Below are positions 8,476 through 17,114 of a stretch of DNA of 64,000 nt, in pieces. Where the stretch lies: positions 1-64,000 of the forward strand of contig CAZMZF010000011.1 of the NCBI GenBank assembly GCA_964570765.1, in the 5' to 3' direction. The first letter of the stretch is position 1. Each line of letters begins with the position of its first letter. The DNA is from CAZMZF01 sp964570765. GTDB taxonomy: Bacteria; Zixibacteria; MSB-5A5; RBG-16-43-9. The notes beneath the pieces are model-generated. The model was not told where the DNA came from and made no database searches. It saw only the letters and a program-made list of their open reading frames with translations. A program made the position numbers and the translations under genes.

Positions 8476-8504
8476 TTGACTTCTCTTTCCTTGAGATTTA
8501 ATTT
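8476..8504 (+). promoter_or_regulatory. Possible promoter for hutU
   Basis: TTGACT (8476-8481), a 17-base spacer and a weak -10 TAATTT (8499-8504), 62 bases before the hutU start. The -35 is good and the -10 is poor. Confidence 0.4.
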
Positions 8505-8565
8505 AACTTTTTGATGGAATATTTATTAAGTCATTAGGATTTGATCTTTCAGACTGGAGGTTTCT

Positions 8566-10224
8566 ATGGAATATAGACCGATAAAAGCGCCGCGTGGAAC
8601 AACTTTATCTTGCAAGGGTTGGCATCAGGAGGCGGCTTTAAGGATGCTTCAGAATAATTTGGATGAAGAGGTGGCGGAAAACCCTCAAGAGCTTATCATC
8701 TATGGGGGGAGTGGCAAAGCGGCGCGAAACTGGGAGTGTTACTATGCTATTGTTGAGGCTTTGAAAAATTTAGAGAATGATGAGACCCTTTTGGTCCAGT
8801 CCGGCAAGCCGGTTGGGATCTTTAAGACCCATTCCTATGCCCCCAGAGTATTAATCTCAAATTCGATGATGGTTCCTGCCTGGGCTAACTGGGAGAAGTT
8901 CCGGGAGCTTGAAAGATTGGGCTTGATTATGTTCGGGCAGATGACTGCTGGCTCCTGGATTTATATAGGGACCCAGGGAATTTTGCAGGGGACTTATGAG
9001 ACCTTTGCCTCAGTGGCAAAAAAACATTTTACCGGAGACCTGAAAGGGAAATTTGTTCTAACTGGTGGAATGGGTGGTATGGGTGGAGCTCAACCTTTAG
9101 CAGTAACGATGAATGGCGGTGCAGTTCTTTGTGTAGAGGTGGATAAGAAAAGAATAGAAAGGAGACTTTCCAAAGGTTATTGCGATAAAATGGTGGAAAG
9201 CTTGGATGAGGCTCTTGATATTGTTTTAAAAGCTAAAAATAAAGGAAAAGCTATTTCCGTGGGGTTAGTGGCTAATTGTGCAGATACTCATCCAGAGATC
9301 TTAAAAAGAGGGATAATCCCGGATATCGTAACTGACCAGACCAGTGCGCATGATGAGTTAAATGGTTATGTCCCTGCAGGGATACCCTATGAAGAAGCTT
9401 TAAGATTGAGAAAGGAAAATCCAGAAGAGTATATCAAAAGGTCGATGGAATCTATTGCTAAACATGTTGAATCGATGTTAGGATTTTTAAAAGCTGGCTC
9501 AATAGTATTTGATTACGGAAATAATATAAGGGGTCAGGCAAAAAAGGCTGGAATAGAAAATGCTTTTGATTTCCCTGGATTTGTTGTCGCATATATCAGA
9601 CCTCTATTCTGTCTGGGCAAGGGTCCTTTTAGATGGGCGGCTTTGTCTGGAGATCCTGAGGATATAAAGATTACTGACAAAATAGTATTAAGGGAATTCA
9701 AAGAAGATGAGCCTTTGTGCAGATGGATAAAATTGGCTTCCAAAAAAGTCCAGTTCCAGGGCTTGCCTGCAAGAATCTGCTGGCTGGGTTATGGTGAAAG
9801 AGCTCATTTTGGAGATATTATTAACAGATTGGTCAAAAGAGGAAGGATAAAAGCTCCGGTGGTTATCGGCAGAGACCATCTGGATTGCGGGTCTGTAGCT
9901 TCACCCTACAGGGAAACCGAAGGGATGAAAGATGGCTCAGATGCAATTGCAGACTGGCCTATCTTAAACGGACTTTTAAATGCGGTTTCAGGTGCCTCCT
10001 GGGTCTCAGTTCACCACGGAGGAGGAGTAGGAATCGGGAACTCGATTCATGCCGGGATGGTGATAGTGGCAGATGGCTCAAAGGAGATGAAGTTGAGATT
10101 AGAAAGAGTTTTAACCAATGATCCGGGCACAGGAGTTGCAAGGCACGCGGATGCTGGATATGAAGAAGCAATTAAAGTGGCAAAAGAAAAAGGGATAAAG
10201 ATACCAATGATGAAAGAAAAGTAA
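8566..10224 (+). CDS. hutU: Urocanate hydratase
   Basis: Second step of histidine degradation: urocanate to 4-imidazolone-5-propionate, with bound NAD+ as electrophile. It has 552 residues, the usual family length. The dinucleotide-binding segment is GMGGMGGAQ at residues 168-176. The conserved Cys region reads DHLDCGSVASPYRETEGM. ACTGGAGGT precedes ATG 8566. It lies 137 bp before hutI, the next enzyme of the pathway. A histidine ammonia-lyase (hutH) is not in the window. Confidence 0.96.
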   Translation: MEYRPIKAPRGTTLSCKGWHQEAALRMLQNNLDEEVAENPQELIIYGGSGKAARNWECYYAIVEALKNLENDETLLVQSGKPVGIFKTHSYAPRVLISNSMMVPAWANWEKFRELERLGLIMFGQMTAGSWIYIGTQGILQGTYETFASVAKKHFTGDLKGKFVLTGGMGGMGGAQPLAVTMNGGAVLCVEVDKKRIERRLSKGYCDKMVESLDEALDIVLKAKNKGKAISVGLVANCADTHPEILKRGIIPDIVTDQTSAHDELNGYVPAGIPYEEALRLRKENPEEYIKRSMESIAKHVESMLGFLKAGSIVFDYGNNIRGQAKKAGIENAFDFPGFVVAYIRPLFCLGKGPFRWAALSGDPEDIKITDKIVLREFKEDEPLCRWIKLASKKVQFQGLPARICWLGYGERAHFGDIINRLVKRGRIKAPVVIGRDHLDCGSVASPYRETEGMKDGSDAIADWPILNGLLNAVSGASWVSVHHGGGVGIGNSIHAGMVIVADGSKEMKLRLERVLTNDPGTGVARHADAGYEEAIKVAKEKGIKIPMMKEK

Positions 10225-10248
10225 GAAGTGAGACGGGAGACGAGACTT

Positions 10249-10320
10249 TGTGCCCGCAAGGTCTCCTGACCTTGCGGGGAAACTAATCCAGTCGGGTCAG
10301 GGGACCCGACTGGCACAGGT
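10249..10320. repeat. Two adjacent palindromes between hutU and hutI
   Basis: CCGCAAGGTC/GACCTTGCGG (about 10254-10277) and CAGTCGGGTC/GACCCGACTG (10289-10312) are flanked by TGTGCCC and GGCACA. Simple AAGATGTGAG/AAGAAGTGAG motifs on either side also occur after lon. The hairpins lack a T-run, so they are not obvious terminators. Confidence 0.5.
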
Positions 10321-10361
10321 AAGATAATAAGTAAGATGTGAGATATGAGACGGAAAAGAAA

Positions 10362-11642
10362 ATGAGAAAAGTTACTCTTCTTATTAAAAACGCCAGACAG
10401 TTTTTGACTCTGTCTTCAGATAAAAAAGGTCCCCGCAGGGGGAGGGAGATGGAGGATCTGGGGTTGATTGAGGACGGGGCAGTGGCGATTTCCGGGAAAA
10501 AGATTGTAACAGTAGGAAAGACTAAAGATGTTTTAGCTAAAGTCAAGTCCGAATTTGGATCCTGCGGAATAGATAAGAAGACAAAAATCATAAATGCTGA
10601 AGACAAAGTCGTTCTTCCCGGATTTGTGGACTGTCATACTCACCCGGTTTTTGGGGCTACCAGGGAGGAGGAGTTTGAATTAAGGATAAAAGGCAAAAGT
10701 TATGAGGAGATTGCCCAGACTGGAGGCGGAATCAGGTCGAGTGTAAGGTCTGTGCGGGAATTATCAAAGGAAAAGTTAATTAAACTTGCTTTACCTCGCT
10801 TAGATAGATTTTTGTCCTATGGCACTACCACCATTGAGGCAAAATCAGGTTATGGGCTTTCCCTGAAGGATGAGATAAAGATTCTGGAAGTAATTAAAAA
10901 GTTAAATCAAATTCACCCTCTGGATTTAGTTCCTACTTTTTTGGGGGCACATGAAATCCCGGATGAGTATAGAGAGAGAAGAGAGGAATATATCGATTTA
11001 TTAGTCAAGCAGATGATTCCGGAGGTGGCTAAAAGGAAACTGGCTTCCTTCTGTGATGTTTTCTGCGAAAGAGGAGTCTTTAGCTTAGATGAATCCAGAA
11101 AAATATTAGAAACAGCTAAAAGTTATTGGTTAAAGCCAAAACTTCACGCAGATCAATTGACTCCTTCAGGCGGTGGAGAATTAGCTGCCGAAATTCAAGC
11201 AATCTCAGCTGACCATTTGGAATTTGTTTCTGATTCCGGGATTGACAGGATGAAAGAATCTGGAACAATCGCAGTCCTTTTACCGGGCTCAGTTTTCGGA
11301 TTGGGTAAAGAAAATTACCCTCCCGCACGTAAAATGATTGATAAAGAATTGCCTGTGGCTTTAGCAACTGATTTCAATCCGGGTAGTTCTTTTACAGAAT
11401 CAATGCCTGTTATCTTGAGTTTAGCTTGTCTCCGGATGAAACTCACTCCAGCAGAGGCTATAACTTCAGCCACTATTAATTCAGCCTATGCCATAGATGA
11501 AGGTGATTCGATTGGCAGTTTAGAGCCGGGTAAGAAAGCAGATATTGTAATCTGGAATGTCAAAAACTATAAAGAGATACCGTATCACTATGGAGTTAAT
11601 CTGGTGGATAAGGTTATTAAAAACGGAGAGATAATCAGGTGA
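10362..11642 (+). CDS. hutI: Imidazolonepropionase
   Basis: Amidohydrolase that opens imidazolone-propionate to N-formimino-L-glutamate, the third step of histidine degradation. Metal-binding CHTHPVF lies near residue 90. The family motifs follow in order: EIAQTGGGIRSSV, KSGYGLS, LGAHEIP, HADQLTPSGGGELAAE and ATDFNPGSS. I prefer ATG 10362 (426 residues). An in-frame GTG at 10338 lies inside the repeated AAGATGTGAGATATGAGA motif and has no ribosome site. The gene ends with a 4-base overlap with the next start. Confidence 0.95.
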   Translation: MRKVTLLIKNARQFLTLSSDKKGPRRGREMEDLGLIEDGAVAISGKKIVTVGKTKDVLAKVKSEFGSCGIDKKTKIINAEDKVVLPGFVDCHTHPVFGATREEEFELRIKGKSYEEIAQTGGGIRSSVRSVRELSKEKLIKLALPRLDRFLSYGTTTIEAKSGYGLSLKDEIKILEVIKKLNQIHPLDLVPTFLGAHEIPDEYRERREEYIDLLVKQMIPEVAKRKLASFCDVFCERGVFSLDESRKILETAKSYWLKPKLHADQLTPSGGGELAAEIQAISADHLEFVSDSGIDRMKESGTIAVLLPGSVFGLGKENYPPARKMIDKELPVALATDFNPGSSFTESMPVILSLACLRMKLTPAEAITSATINSAYAIDEGDSIGSLEPGKKADIVIWNVKNYKEIPYHYGVNLVDKVIKNGEIIR

Positions 11643-12169
11643 AGAAAGGGATTCTCCATTCGCTATTCGCTGTTGGCTATTTGCGTTTTTTTACCCTGTC
11701 TACTGTCTCCTGTCTCCTGTCTACTTTTTTCTCTTGTGGTCCCTATTCTTTTACTGGCTCCGGCTTGCCCGGCATAAAGACCATTGCTATCCCTTTGTTT
11801 GAAAACCAGACCCAGGAATACGGGATAAGAGAGGAATTGACAGAAAAGTTAGTTCAGGGGTTTGTTCAGGATAATACTCTGAAAGTGGTGGGTGAAAAAA
11901 TCTCAGATTCAATCCTCAGGGGGACGATTTTAAAATACGAGAAAGTTGCCCATACCTTTGATGAAAAAGAGAATGTGAAAGAATATATAGTCAGGATTTA
12001 TGTCAAAGTTGCATTAGAGGATAAGAAACATAATAAAAATATCTGGGAGGAGGAAAATCTTCAAGGCTGGGGGATTTATTCAGCAGATTCAACTGAGGTA
12101 TATGGAAAGACTAAAGCGATTGATAAATTAGCTGAAGACATTGTGAATAAAACGGTGAAAGGGTGGTAG
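11639..12169 (+). CDS. lptE: LptE-like LPS-assembly lipoprotein
   Basis: 176-residue lipoprotein that probably partners LptD in inserting lipopolysaccharide at the outer membrane. A hydrophobic signal (about residues 8-31) ends in a lipobox-like FFSC. The mature start YSFTGSGLPGIKTIAIPLFENQ is typical of the LptE family in FCB bacteria (shown here in two parts: YSFTGSGLPG, then IKTIAIPLFENQ). The GTG start overlaps the hutI stop in GTGA. The signal-peptide codons are made of CTGTCTACTGTCTCC-type simple repeats, as if a dispersed repeat was recruited. Annotation rests on family resemblance; a generic DUF4136-like lipoprotein is the alternative. Confidence 0.7.
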   Translation: MKKGILHSLFAVGYLRFFTLSTVSCLLSTFFSCGPYSFTGSGLPGIKTIAIPLFENQTQEYGIREELTEKLVQGFVQDNTLKVVGEKISDSILRGTILKYEKVAHTFDEKENVKEYIVRIYVKVALEDKKHNKNIWEEENLQGWGIYSADSTEVYGKTKAIDKLAEDIVNKTVKGW

Positions 12170-12243
12170 GTTTTAGGTAGTAGGTGATAGGTAGTAGGTG
12201 GTAGGGGAAAACCTATAACCTTCTACCTGCCACCTATGACCTG
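12168..12243. repeat. Purine-rich simple repeat with inverted partner
   Basis: Several copies of GGTAGTAGGT/GGTGATAGGT are followed by the complementary TACCTGCCACCTATGACC. They could form an imperfect hairpin, but no T-run follows. Similar GGTGGTAGGTAGTAG text is present at 63346. Confidence 0.45.
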
Positions 12244-12257
12244 CTTTACGAAATTTA

Positions 12258-12286
12258 TTGACAAATCAAGAGAGGTTTAGTAGATT
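12258..12286 (+). promoter_or_regulatory. Sigma70-type promoter for the PorV-like gene
   Basis: TTGACA (12258-12263), a 17-base spacer and TAGATT (12281-12286), 30 bases before the ATG at 12317. Confidence 0.65.
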
Positions 12287-12316
12287 TTAGAAAAGATAGT
12301 TTAAAGTGAGGTTAAA

Positions 12317-13264
12317 ATGAGAGAAAAGAAGATCTTTGCAGGAACAGTTATATTTTTACTGTTACTTTCCTCAATTAGCTGGGGAACAAATTCGAAGGTT
12401 GGAACCACTGCTTATCCGTTCTTAAAAGTTGGTGTAGGAGCCAGGGCTTCTGCTCTGGGTGGTGCTTTTGTGGGTTTATCAGATGATGAGTCAGCCTTAT
12501 ATTTTAACCCGGCTGGTCTTTTGCAGTTGAAAGGCAATCATTTCATCACCTATTACAACAACTTTATTACTGATATTCAATCTGGCTTTGTGGGTTATAT
12601 CCATCCCTATTCAGATAAAGTCAACTTAGGTTTATCTATAAACTATTTCAACTACGGCTCAATGGAGGAGACAGATAGTTCTGGCAAAAGCTTAGGGACT
12701 TTTGGAGCGGGGGATTTGTGTTTTGCCTTCTCCTATGCCAGAAATATTAAGCCCAGACTGGACTTGGGTGCAAATGTAAAATTCATCCTGGAAAATGAGA
12801 GCGCTCAGGGTCATTCCTCAGATGCCTTAGCTTTAGATTTAGGTGGATTTTATCAGCTCAAAGATGAGCGCACCAGATTTGGGGCAGTAGTTCAAAACTT
12901 AGGATTTCAGCTTAAAGGATTTACCTCAAGCCATAAAGACCCTTTGCCCACTATTGTAAAAGCAGGGATCTCACACAACTTAAAAGAGGTTCCTCTCCTG
13001 GTGGCAGGTGATGTGTCTTTACCCTTTGATAATGATATCTACTTCAGTTTAGGAGGGGAGATAACCTATTTTAAGCCTCTTTTTTTAAGAATAGGTTGGA
13101 GCTCTTTTGGTGAAAATTTCAAGACTGGCTCAGATAAAGATAAATGGGCTGGGGTTTCTTTGGGTTTTGGAGTGCACTGGAGAAAATATAAATTCGATTA
13201 TGCTTATTCCTCCTATGCAGATTTAGGAGGGATACACCGGATAACCATAGCCGGTGGGATATAA
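12317..13264 (+). CDS. PorV/PorQ-family outer-membrane beta-barrel protein
   Basis: 315-residue exported protein with a signal peptide at residues 1-23 (hydrophobic core VIFLLLLSSISWG). The mature start has the family signature FLKVGVGARASALGGAF followed by YFNPAGL. The rest is alternating amphipathic strands with aromatic ends. In Bacteroidetes PorV shuttles type IX secretion cargo. In FCB candidate phyla this family is abundant and its role is mostly unknown. AAGTGAGG lies 8 bases before ATG 12317, and the gene has its own promoter. No other type IX secretion genes are in the window, so function stays general. Confidence 0.85.
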   Translation: MREKKIFAGTVIFLLLLSSISWGTNSKVGTTAYPFLKVGVGARASALGGAFVGLSDDESALYFNPAGLLQLKGNHFITYYNNFITDIQSGFVGYIHPYSDKVNLGLSINYFNYGSMEETDSSGKSLGTFGAGDLCFAFSYARNIKPRLDLGANVKFILENESAQGHSSDALALDLGGFYQLKDERTRFGAVVQNLGFQLKGFTSSHKDPLPTIVKAGISHNLKEVPLLVAGDVSLPFDNDIYFSLGGEITYFKPLFLRIGWSSFGENFKTGSDKDKWAGVSLGFGVHWRKYKFDYAYSSYADLGGIHRITIAGGI

Positions 13265-13289
13265 ACTTTTATATTCAGGAGGGGAAAAG

Positions 13290-13547
13290 ATGCCAGAAGA
13301 AGAAATTGGAAAAGTAGCGGATTATTTTGCCAAAATCGGTGTAGCCGCCATTGATGTTACTAAAGGCATTCTAAAGGTTGGAGACACAATCCATATCAAA
13401 GGACATACCACAGATTTTGAACAAACGGTTGATTCAATCCAGATCGAGCATCAAAGTGTCCCGGAGGCAAAGCCTGGAGATTCTATCGGCATAAAGGTGA
13501 AAGATAAGGTCAGAGACCACGATATCGTGTATAAGGTACTTCCTTAA
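13290..13547 (+). CDS. Translation-elongation-factor-like small protein (EF-Tu domain 2 fold)
   Basis: 85-residue protein resembling a lone EF-Tu domain 2: KVADYFAKIGVAAIDVTKG, then LKVGDTIHIKGHTTDFEQ, then DSIGIKVKDKVRDHDIVY. The VGDTI and GDSIGIKV blocks match the beta-barrel that follows the G domain. Freestanding versions are common in bacteria and archaea, often near U32 peptidases, and their role is unknown. ATG 13290 is chosen because CAGGAGGGG lies 7 bases upstream; an in-frame codon at 13254 overlaps the porV-like end and lacks a ribosome site. Confidence 0.8.
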   Translation: MPEEEIGKVADYFAKIGVAAIDVTKGILKVGDTIHIKGHTTDFEQTVDSIQIEHQSVPEAKPGDSIGIKVKDKVRDHDIVYKVLP

Positions 13548-13557
13548 CTTAGAGAGT

Positions 13558-13629
13558 GTCATTCTGAGGGAGCGTAGCGACTGAAGAATCCGAAGATTCT
13601 TCCCCCGCCACTGGCGGGGTCAGAATGAC
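13558..13629. repeat. 72-bp element with GTCATTCTGA / TCAGAATGAC terminal inverted repeats
   Basis: Perfect 10-base terminal inverted repeats bracket internal palindromes (GAAGAATC/GATTCTTC and CCCCGCCACTGGCGGGG). The GTCATTCTGAGGGAGCG text is a widespread REP-like form in environmental bacterial genomes. It lies between two plus-strand genes. Confidence 0.65.
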
Positions 13630-13707
13630 AATTAATTAGTTCCAGTTTTACAGTGTTACTGAAAGGTCTGACCTGAGAGAAACATTACTAATTAACAAGA
13701 GGATAAT

Positions 13708-14199
13708 TTGATAAAAATTCCAGAAGGGGTGGATTTTAAAGATATTCCATTGGAGGAGAAATATAAAAGCGCAACCACCGGACTTTTACAAAGAGTTCAT
13801 ACTATTTATAAAGGGATTTATAAAAATTTTGGTCAGCAGGGATTAGACCTGATTAGAGAAGTAAGCGAAACCTACGGAAAGGAGATTGCGGAAAGGGGCA
13901 GGAAGAGGGTTAAACCGGGTGATGTGAAATCCGCAGGGCTTTTTCTCATGCGGGTTTTTGATATGATTAACTGCGAGGGGGAGGTAACAGAATTTTCAGA
14001 CGACAAAGTGGTCATTCGCCTTTTCAAATGTCCCTACCCTTTTGACGACCCCAAAATATGCGAAGCGCATACCACAATGGAAAAGGCCCTAATAGAATCC
14101 TTAGGTGAAAACTTCTCTTATCACATCGCAGAATCTATTCCCGCAGGTGGCAGATTCTGCGAACATGTGATTAGCTTAAAAAGTAGGGACAGAACATAG
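13708..14199 (+). CDS. ATC-hydrolase-like (L-2-amino-thiazoline-4-carboxylate hydrolase family) protein
   Basis: 163 residues, no signal peptide. The helical N-terminal half (RVHTIYKGIYKNFGQQGLDL) is followed by a Cys-containing core: FKCPYPFDD, KICEAHTTMEKAL and GGRFCEHVIS. This pattern resembles the ATC_hydrolase family, whose members are mostly uncharacterised and are often found as metal- or haem-linked regulators. Family assignment is tentative. The start is TTG 13708, preceded by AAGAGGA. The stop codon lies in the loop of the terminator hairpin. Confidence 0.55.
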   Translation: MIKIPEGVDFKDIPLEEKYKSATTGLLQRVHTIYKGIYKNFGQQGLDLIREVSETYGKEIAERGRKRVKPGDVKSAGLFLMRVFDMINCEGEVTEFSDDKVVIRLFKCPYPFDDPKICEAHTTMEKALIESLGENFSYHIAESIPAGGRFCEHVISLKSRDRT

Positions 14200-14220
14200 T
14201 TCTGTCCTGTTTTATTTTTT
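14187..14220 (+). terminator. Terminator hairpin that contains the upstream stop codon
   Basis: The stem GGACAGAAC/GTTCTGTCC has the loop ATA and is followed by TGTTTTATTTTTT. The TAG stop of the preceding gene spans the loop and the first base of the 3' arm, so the last codons are part of the terminator. Confidence 0.75.
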
Positions 14221-14232
14221 AGTGTAAAAAAC

Positions 14233-14365
14233 GTACAGTCGGGCTTTATGCCCGACGGGTGGCTGGTCGTAGGGCGAACCTTTCAGGTTCGCAATGCGAG
14301 GCTCAAAGCCTCGCGCTACGAAATTCAGAAAGCGGGAGGGGACAAGCCCCTCCCCTACGAAAAAT
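14233..14365. repeat. Chain of short hairpins before the HAD gene
   Basis: In order: GTCGGGCTTTATGCCCGAC, GCGAACCTTTCAGGTTCGC, GCGAGGCTCAAAGCCTCGC and GGGAGGGGACAAGCCCCTCCC. Each is 19-21 bases with a short loop, and they are spaced 5-15 bases apart. Reading frames across them are artefacts. Confidence 0.6.
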
Positions 14366-14435
14366 TTTTGTGGGGGCGTATTGTAATTACTTTTTTGTTT
14401 TACATTTATACCATTTCCCCCGTAATAACAAAAAT

Positions 14436-15179
14436 ATGATCGACACCATAACTTTCGACCTCTGGAATACTCTGATATATTTCTCGCCTGAAGACAATCT
14501 CAAATTTAAAAATAAAAGAGTTGAGGGATTTATCGAAGTTCTAAAAAATATCGGGGTTAATTTGTCCAGAGAAGAGATGGAGAAAGCCTATGATGAGAGT
14601 TCCGAGAGATATAAGCCTATCCGGGAAAGAGAAGAGGATATCTCTACCCGGGAACAGGTTCAGATAATCTTAGACTGTTTAGGGACTCCTGGTTTTAAAG
14701 AATTTGATGAAGAGGTTTTGAATAAATTAGAGGAGGTTTTAGCAAATCCGATACTTTCAGAATTACCATCCCTGACCGAAGGGTGTGAGGAGATATTAAG
14801 TTATTTAGATAGAAAAAATTATAAGATAGGTCTTATCTGTAATACCGGCAGGACGCCAGGAAAAGTTTTAAGGGAAGTGCTTAAGAGAAGAAATATATTT
14901 CAATATTTCAAAGTTATAACTTTCTCGGATGAATTAAGGATACGCAAACCGAATCCTGAAATCTTTTTTTCTACACTGGAATCACTTGATAGTTCCCCAG
15001 CCTCTTCTTTACACATAGGAGATTTACTGGAATCTGATATTTTAGGAGCTAAAAGATGCGGGATGATAACGGGCTGGCTTTGCCCGGACCGGGATGGATG
15101 CCAGATAGATTTTCTGCCTGAGCAAAGACCAGATTTCATTTTGCCTAATCTGACTTCTCTTAAAAAAATTTTAATGTAG
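14436..15179 (+). CDS. HAD-superfamily (IA) phosphatase
   Basis: 247-residue HAD hydrolase. The nucleophile motif TFDLWNTL is at residues 5-12. A four-helix cap follows. Motif II is LICNTGRT. The Lys lies in ELRIRKPNPEIF, and the acidic motif IV is LHIGDLLESDILGAK. The WNTL variant (Trp in place of Asp at the acid/base position) is seen in many HAD-IA members of unknown substrate. I chose ATG 14436 because upstream in-frame codons run through the repeat chain. No clear Shine-Dalgarno precedes it. Confidence 0.8.
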   Translation: MIDTITFDLWNTLIYFSPEDNLKFKNKRVEGFIEVLKNIGVNLSREEMEKAYDESSERYKPIREREEDISTREQVQIILDCLGTPGFKEFDEEVLNKLEEVLANPILSELPSLTEGCEEILSYLDRKNYKIGLICNTGRTPGKVLREVLKRRNIFQYFKVITFSDELRIRKPNPEIFFSTLESLDSSPASSLHIGDLLESDILGAKRCGMITGWLCPDRDGCQIDFLPEQRPDFILPNLTSLKKILM

Positions 15180-15282
15180 ATAGAGTCTAATTCCTCAAGA
15201 AGTATAACCTAATATATTAATTCTGCCGATATATTTTATGCGAATATAACTTTAAGGGGGATAGAGGTCTTGGATTATTTTC

Positions 15283-15310
15283 TTGACAGCATCAAGAAAA
15301 ACTTTATATT
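15283..15310 (+). promoter_or_regulatory. Sigma70-type promoter for pfk
   Basis: TTGACA (15283-15288), a 16-base spacer and TATATT (15305-15310), 28 bases upstream of the pfk ATG. Confidence 0.7.
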
Positions 15311-15338
15311 AAAAAACTCTGAAACGAGGTGAGTTAGA

Positions 15339-16391
15339 ATGAAAATCGGTATTTTAACTGGTGGAGGGGATTGTCCGGGGCTCAATGCAGTTATCCGGGC
15401 AGTGGTGAGAAAGTCAATCCTTTTTTATAATTCAAGAGTAATCGGGATACTGGAGGGATGGAGAGGTCTTTTAGAGGAGGGATTAACTGAAGACTTAGAC
15501 TTAAACCAGGTTTCAGGTATTCTGCATCGCGGTGGGACCATTATCAAAACCTCTCGTACAAATCCTTATAAAGTTGAAGATGGGGAAAGAAGGGTTATAG
15601 AGAATAAAAGGAAAATGGGGCTGGATGCAATTGTAGCAGTAGGGGGAGAGGATACCTTAGGAGTTGCCGCCAAGCTTTATCAGGCAGGGGTGAAGATTGT
15701 CGGGGTTCCCAAGACTATAGATAATGACCTGGCAATGACAGATTATACTTTTGGATTTGATACTGCAGTGAACATTGCTATGGAGGCTATTGATCGGGTA
15801 CATACTACTGCAGAATCGCATAACCGGGTAATGGTGGTTGAGGTTATGGGCAGACATACCGGCTGGATAGCCATTGAGTCCGGTATTGCCGGAGGCGCAG
15901 ATATTATTCTGATTCCGGAAAAACCGATGAATTTAGATAAAGTCTGTGAGAGTATCCGGAAGAGGCATGCGCGGGGTAAAGATTTCAGCATCGTGGTAGT
16001 AGCTGAGGGAGCCAGGATAGCTTTAGGGGAGGAGGATCAAAAGAAAGAAACTTTCATTGTGCAGGACGAGTGTAAGGATGCCTTTGGTCATGTGAGATTG
16101 GGAGGAATCGGGAAGATTTTAGCCACCGAGATAGAGAAGAGAACCGGTTTTGAGAGCAGATTCGTGATCTTAGGTCATATCCAGAGAGGTGGTACGCCCA
16201 CAGCTTTCGATAGGGTTTTAGGGACCCGTTTTGGAATAGCGGCCGTAGATTTAGTCCATCAGGGAAGATTCGGAAAGATGGTTAGTTTGCAGGGTAATAA
16301 AATTATCCCTGTGGATCTTAAAGAAGCAGTTGCCAGCACCAAATATGTGGATGAGGAGCTTTATAATATTGCAGATATTTTCTCAGCTTAA
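15339..16391 (+). CDS. 6-phosphofructokinase, PPi-type signature
   Basis: Phosphorylates fructose 6-phosphate to the 1,6-bisphosphate in glycolysis, 350 residues. The N-terminal loop is GGGDCPGLNAVI. The phosphoryl-donor site reads GGEDT and PKTIDND. ATP enzymes usually have Gly at the fourth position of the first motif and Gly in PGTIDND, so Asp and Lys here point to PPi use (or mixed-substrate group III). The substrate loop is MGRHTGWIA. GAGGTGAG precedes ATG 15339. It is upstream of, but not adjacent to, the gap-pgk-tpi genes. Confidence 0.9.
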   Translation: MKIGILTGGGDCPGLNAVIRAVVRKSILFYNSRVIGILEGWRGLLEEGLTEDLDLNQVSGILHRGGTIIKTSRTNPYKVEDGERRVIENKRKMGLDAIVAVGGEDTLGVAAKLYQAGVKIVGVPKTIDNDLAMTDYTFGFDTAVNIAMEAIDRVHTTAESHNRVMVVEVMGRHTGWIAIESGIAGGADIILIPEKPMNLDKVCESIRKRHARGKDFSIVVVAEGARIALGEEDQKKETFIVQDECKDAFGHVRLGGIGKILATEIEKRTGFESRFVILGHIQRGGTPTAFDRVLGTRFGIAAVDLVHQGRFGKMVSLQGNKIIPVDLKEAVASTKYVDEELYNIADIFSA

Positions 16392-16430
16392 ACCCATAAT
16401 CCACTTTTTAGACGTATAAAGTTTATAAAG

Positions 16431-17102
16431 ATGAAAAATTTATTATTCAGGATAGTTTTTTTATCACTTATAACCTTTTTCACAGGTTTGCTCTGGGCTG
16501 AGTTCAGTTGGGGAGTTGATCTCAGCTCTAAAGATTTGATTGGTTTTAGAGGGGGAGTCTGGAAAGTTGAAAAGGCTAAGGAATTGCCCTCAACCATTGA
16601 GGCAAAAACTTACACCCCCTATATTGAGCTTTTTATTTCCCACGGGATAAGAAAAGGTTTTTCCTTAGAATTTGACTTTGGAGCAGGTAACCGGGGGGAT
16701 ACTAAATTTATAATTCCAGAGGGATCTTACTGGGAAAACTGGAATTTATACCCCATCTCCGGAAAGGTCAAATACTCCTTCTTGTCAATTTACCCCCATA
16801 AGATTTATCAACCCTATTTTGATTTAGGTGTAACCTTTTTAACCAGCACCAGCACTTATAATGACCCCTATTATCTGGATGTTACCTATGTAAATACAAA
16901 AACTACCTTGGGAGCTTTAGCCGGGTGGGGTTTGGATATTAACCTCTCTTCAAGGATATTATTTAACCTCGATTTTCAATATCGCTGGGTAAGTTTCAAT
17001 AAGGAGGTTGCCGGGATTAAAAATTATAGCGGTCCCCAGTTGACTTTTGGCTTGGAATATATTATTAAACATAAAAAAGAAAAAGGTATCAATAAGCCTT
17101 AA
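16431..17102 (+). CDS. Outer-membrane beta-barrel protein of unknown function
   Basis: 223 residues. The signal peptide is at about residues 1-22 (LFRIVFLSLITFFTGLLWA). The remainder alternates Gly/aromatic-rich strands such as YTPYIELFIS, FSLEFDFGAG, YQPYFDLGVTF and GPQLTFGLEY, typical of an 8-10 strand barrel (OmpW/OmpA-like fold). I do not recognise a specific family. It lies between pfk and gap, 12 bp before the latter, and may be read through into the glycolytic genes. Confidence 0.6.
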   Translation: MKNLLFRIVFLSLITFFTGLLWAEFSWGVDLSSKDLIGFRGGVWKVEKAKELPSTIEAKTYTPYIELFISHGIRKGFSLEFDFGAGNRGDTKFIIPEGSYWENWNLYPISGKVKYSFLSIYPHKIYQPYFDLGVTFLTSTSTYNDPYYLDVTYVNTKTTLGALAGWGLDINLSSRILFNLDFQYRWVSFNKEVAGIKNYSGPQLTFGLEYIIKHKKEKGINKP

Positions 17103-17114
17103 GGAGGAAAAGAC

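Noticed and set aside
14259..14435. Longer N-terminus for the 14436 HAD protein
   Set aside because: The extra codons run through a chain of hairpin repeats and encode nothing family-like; the HAD motif begins right after ATG 14436.
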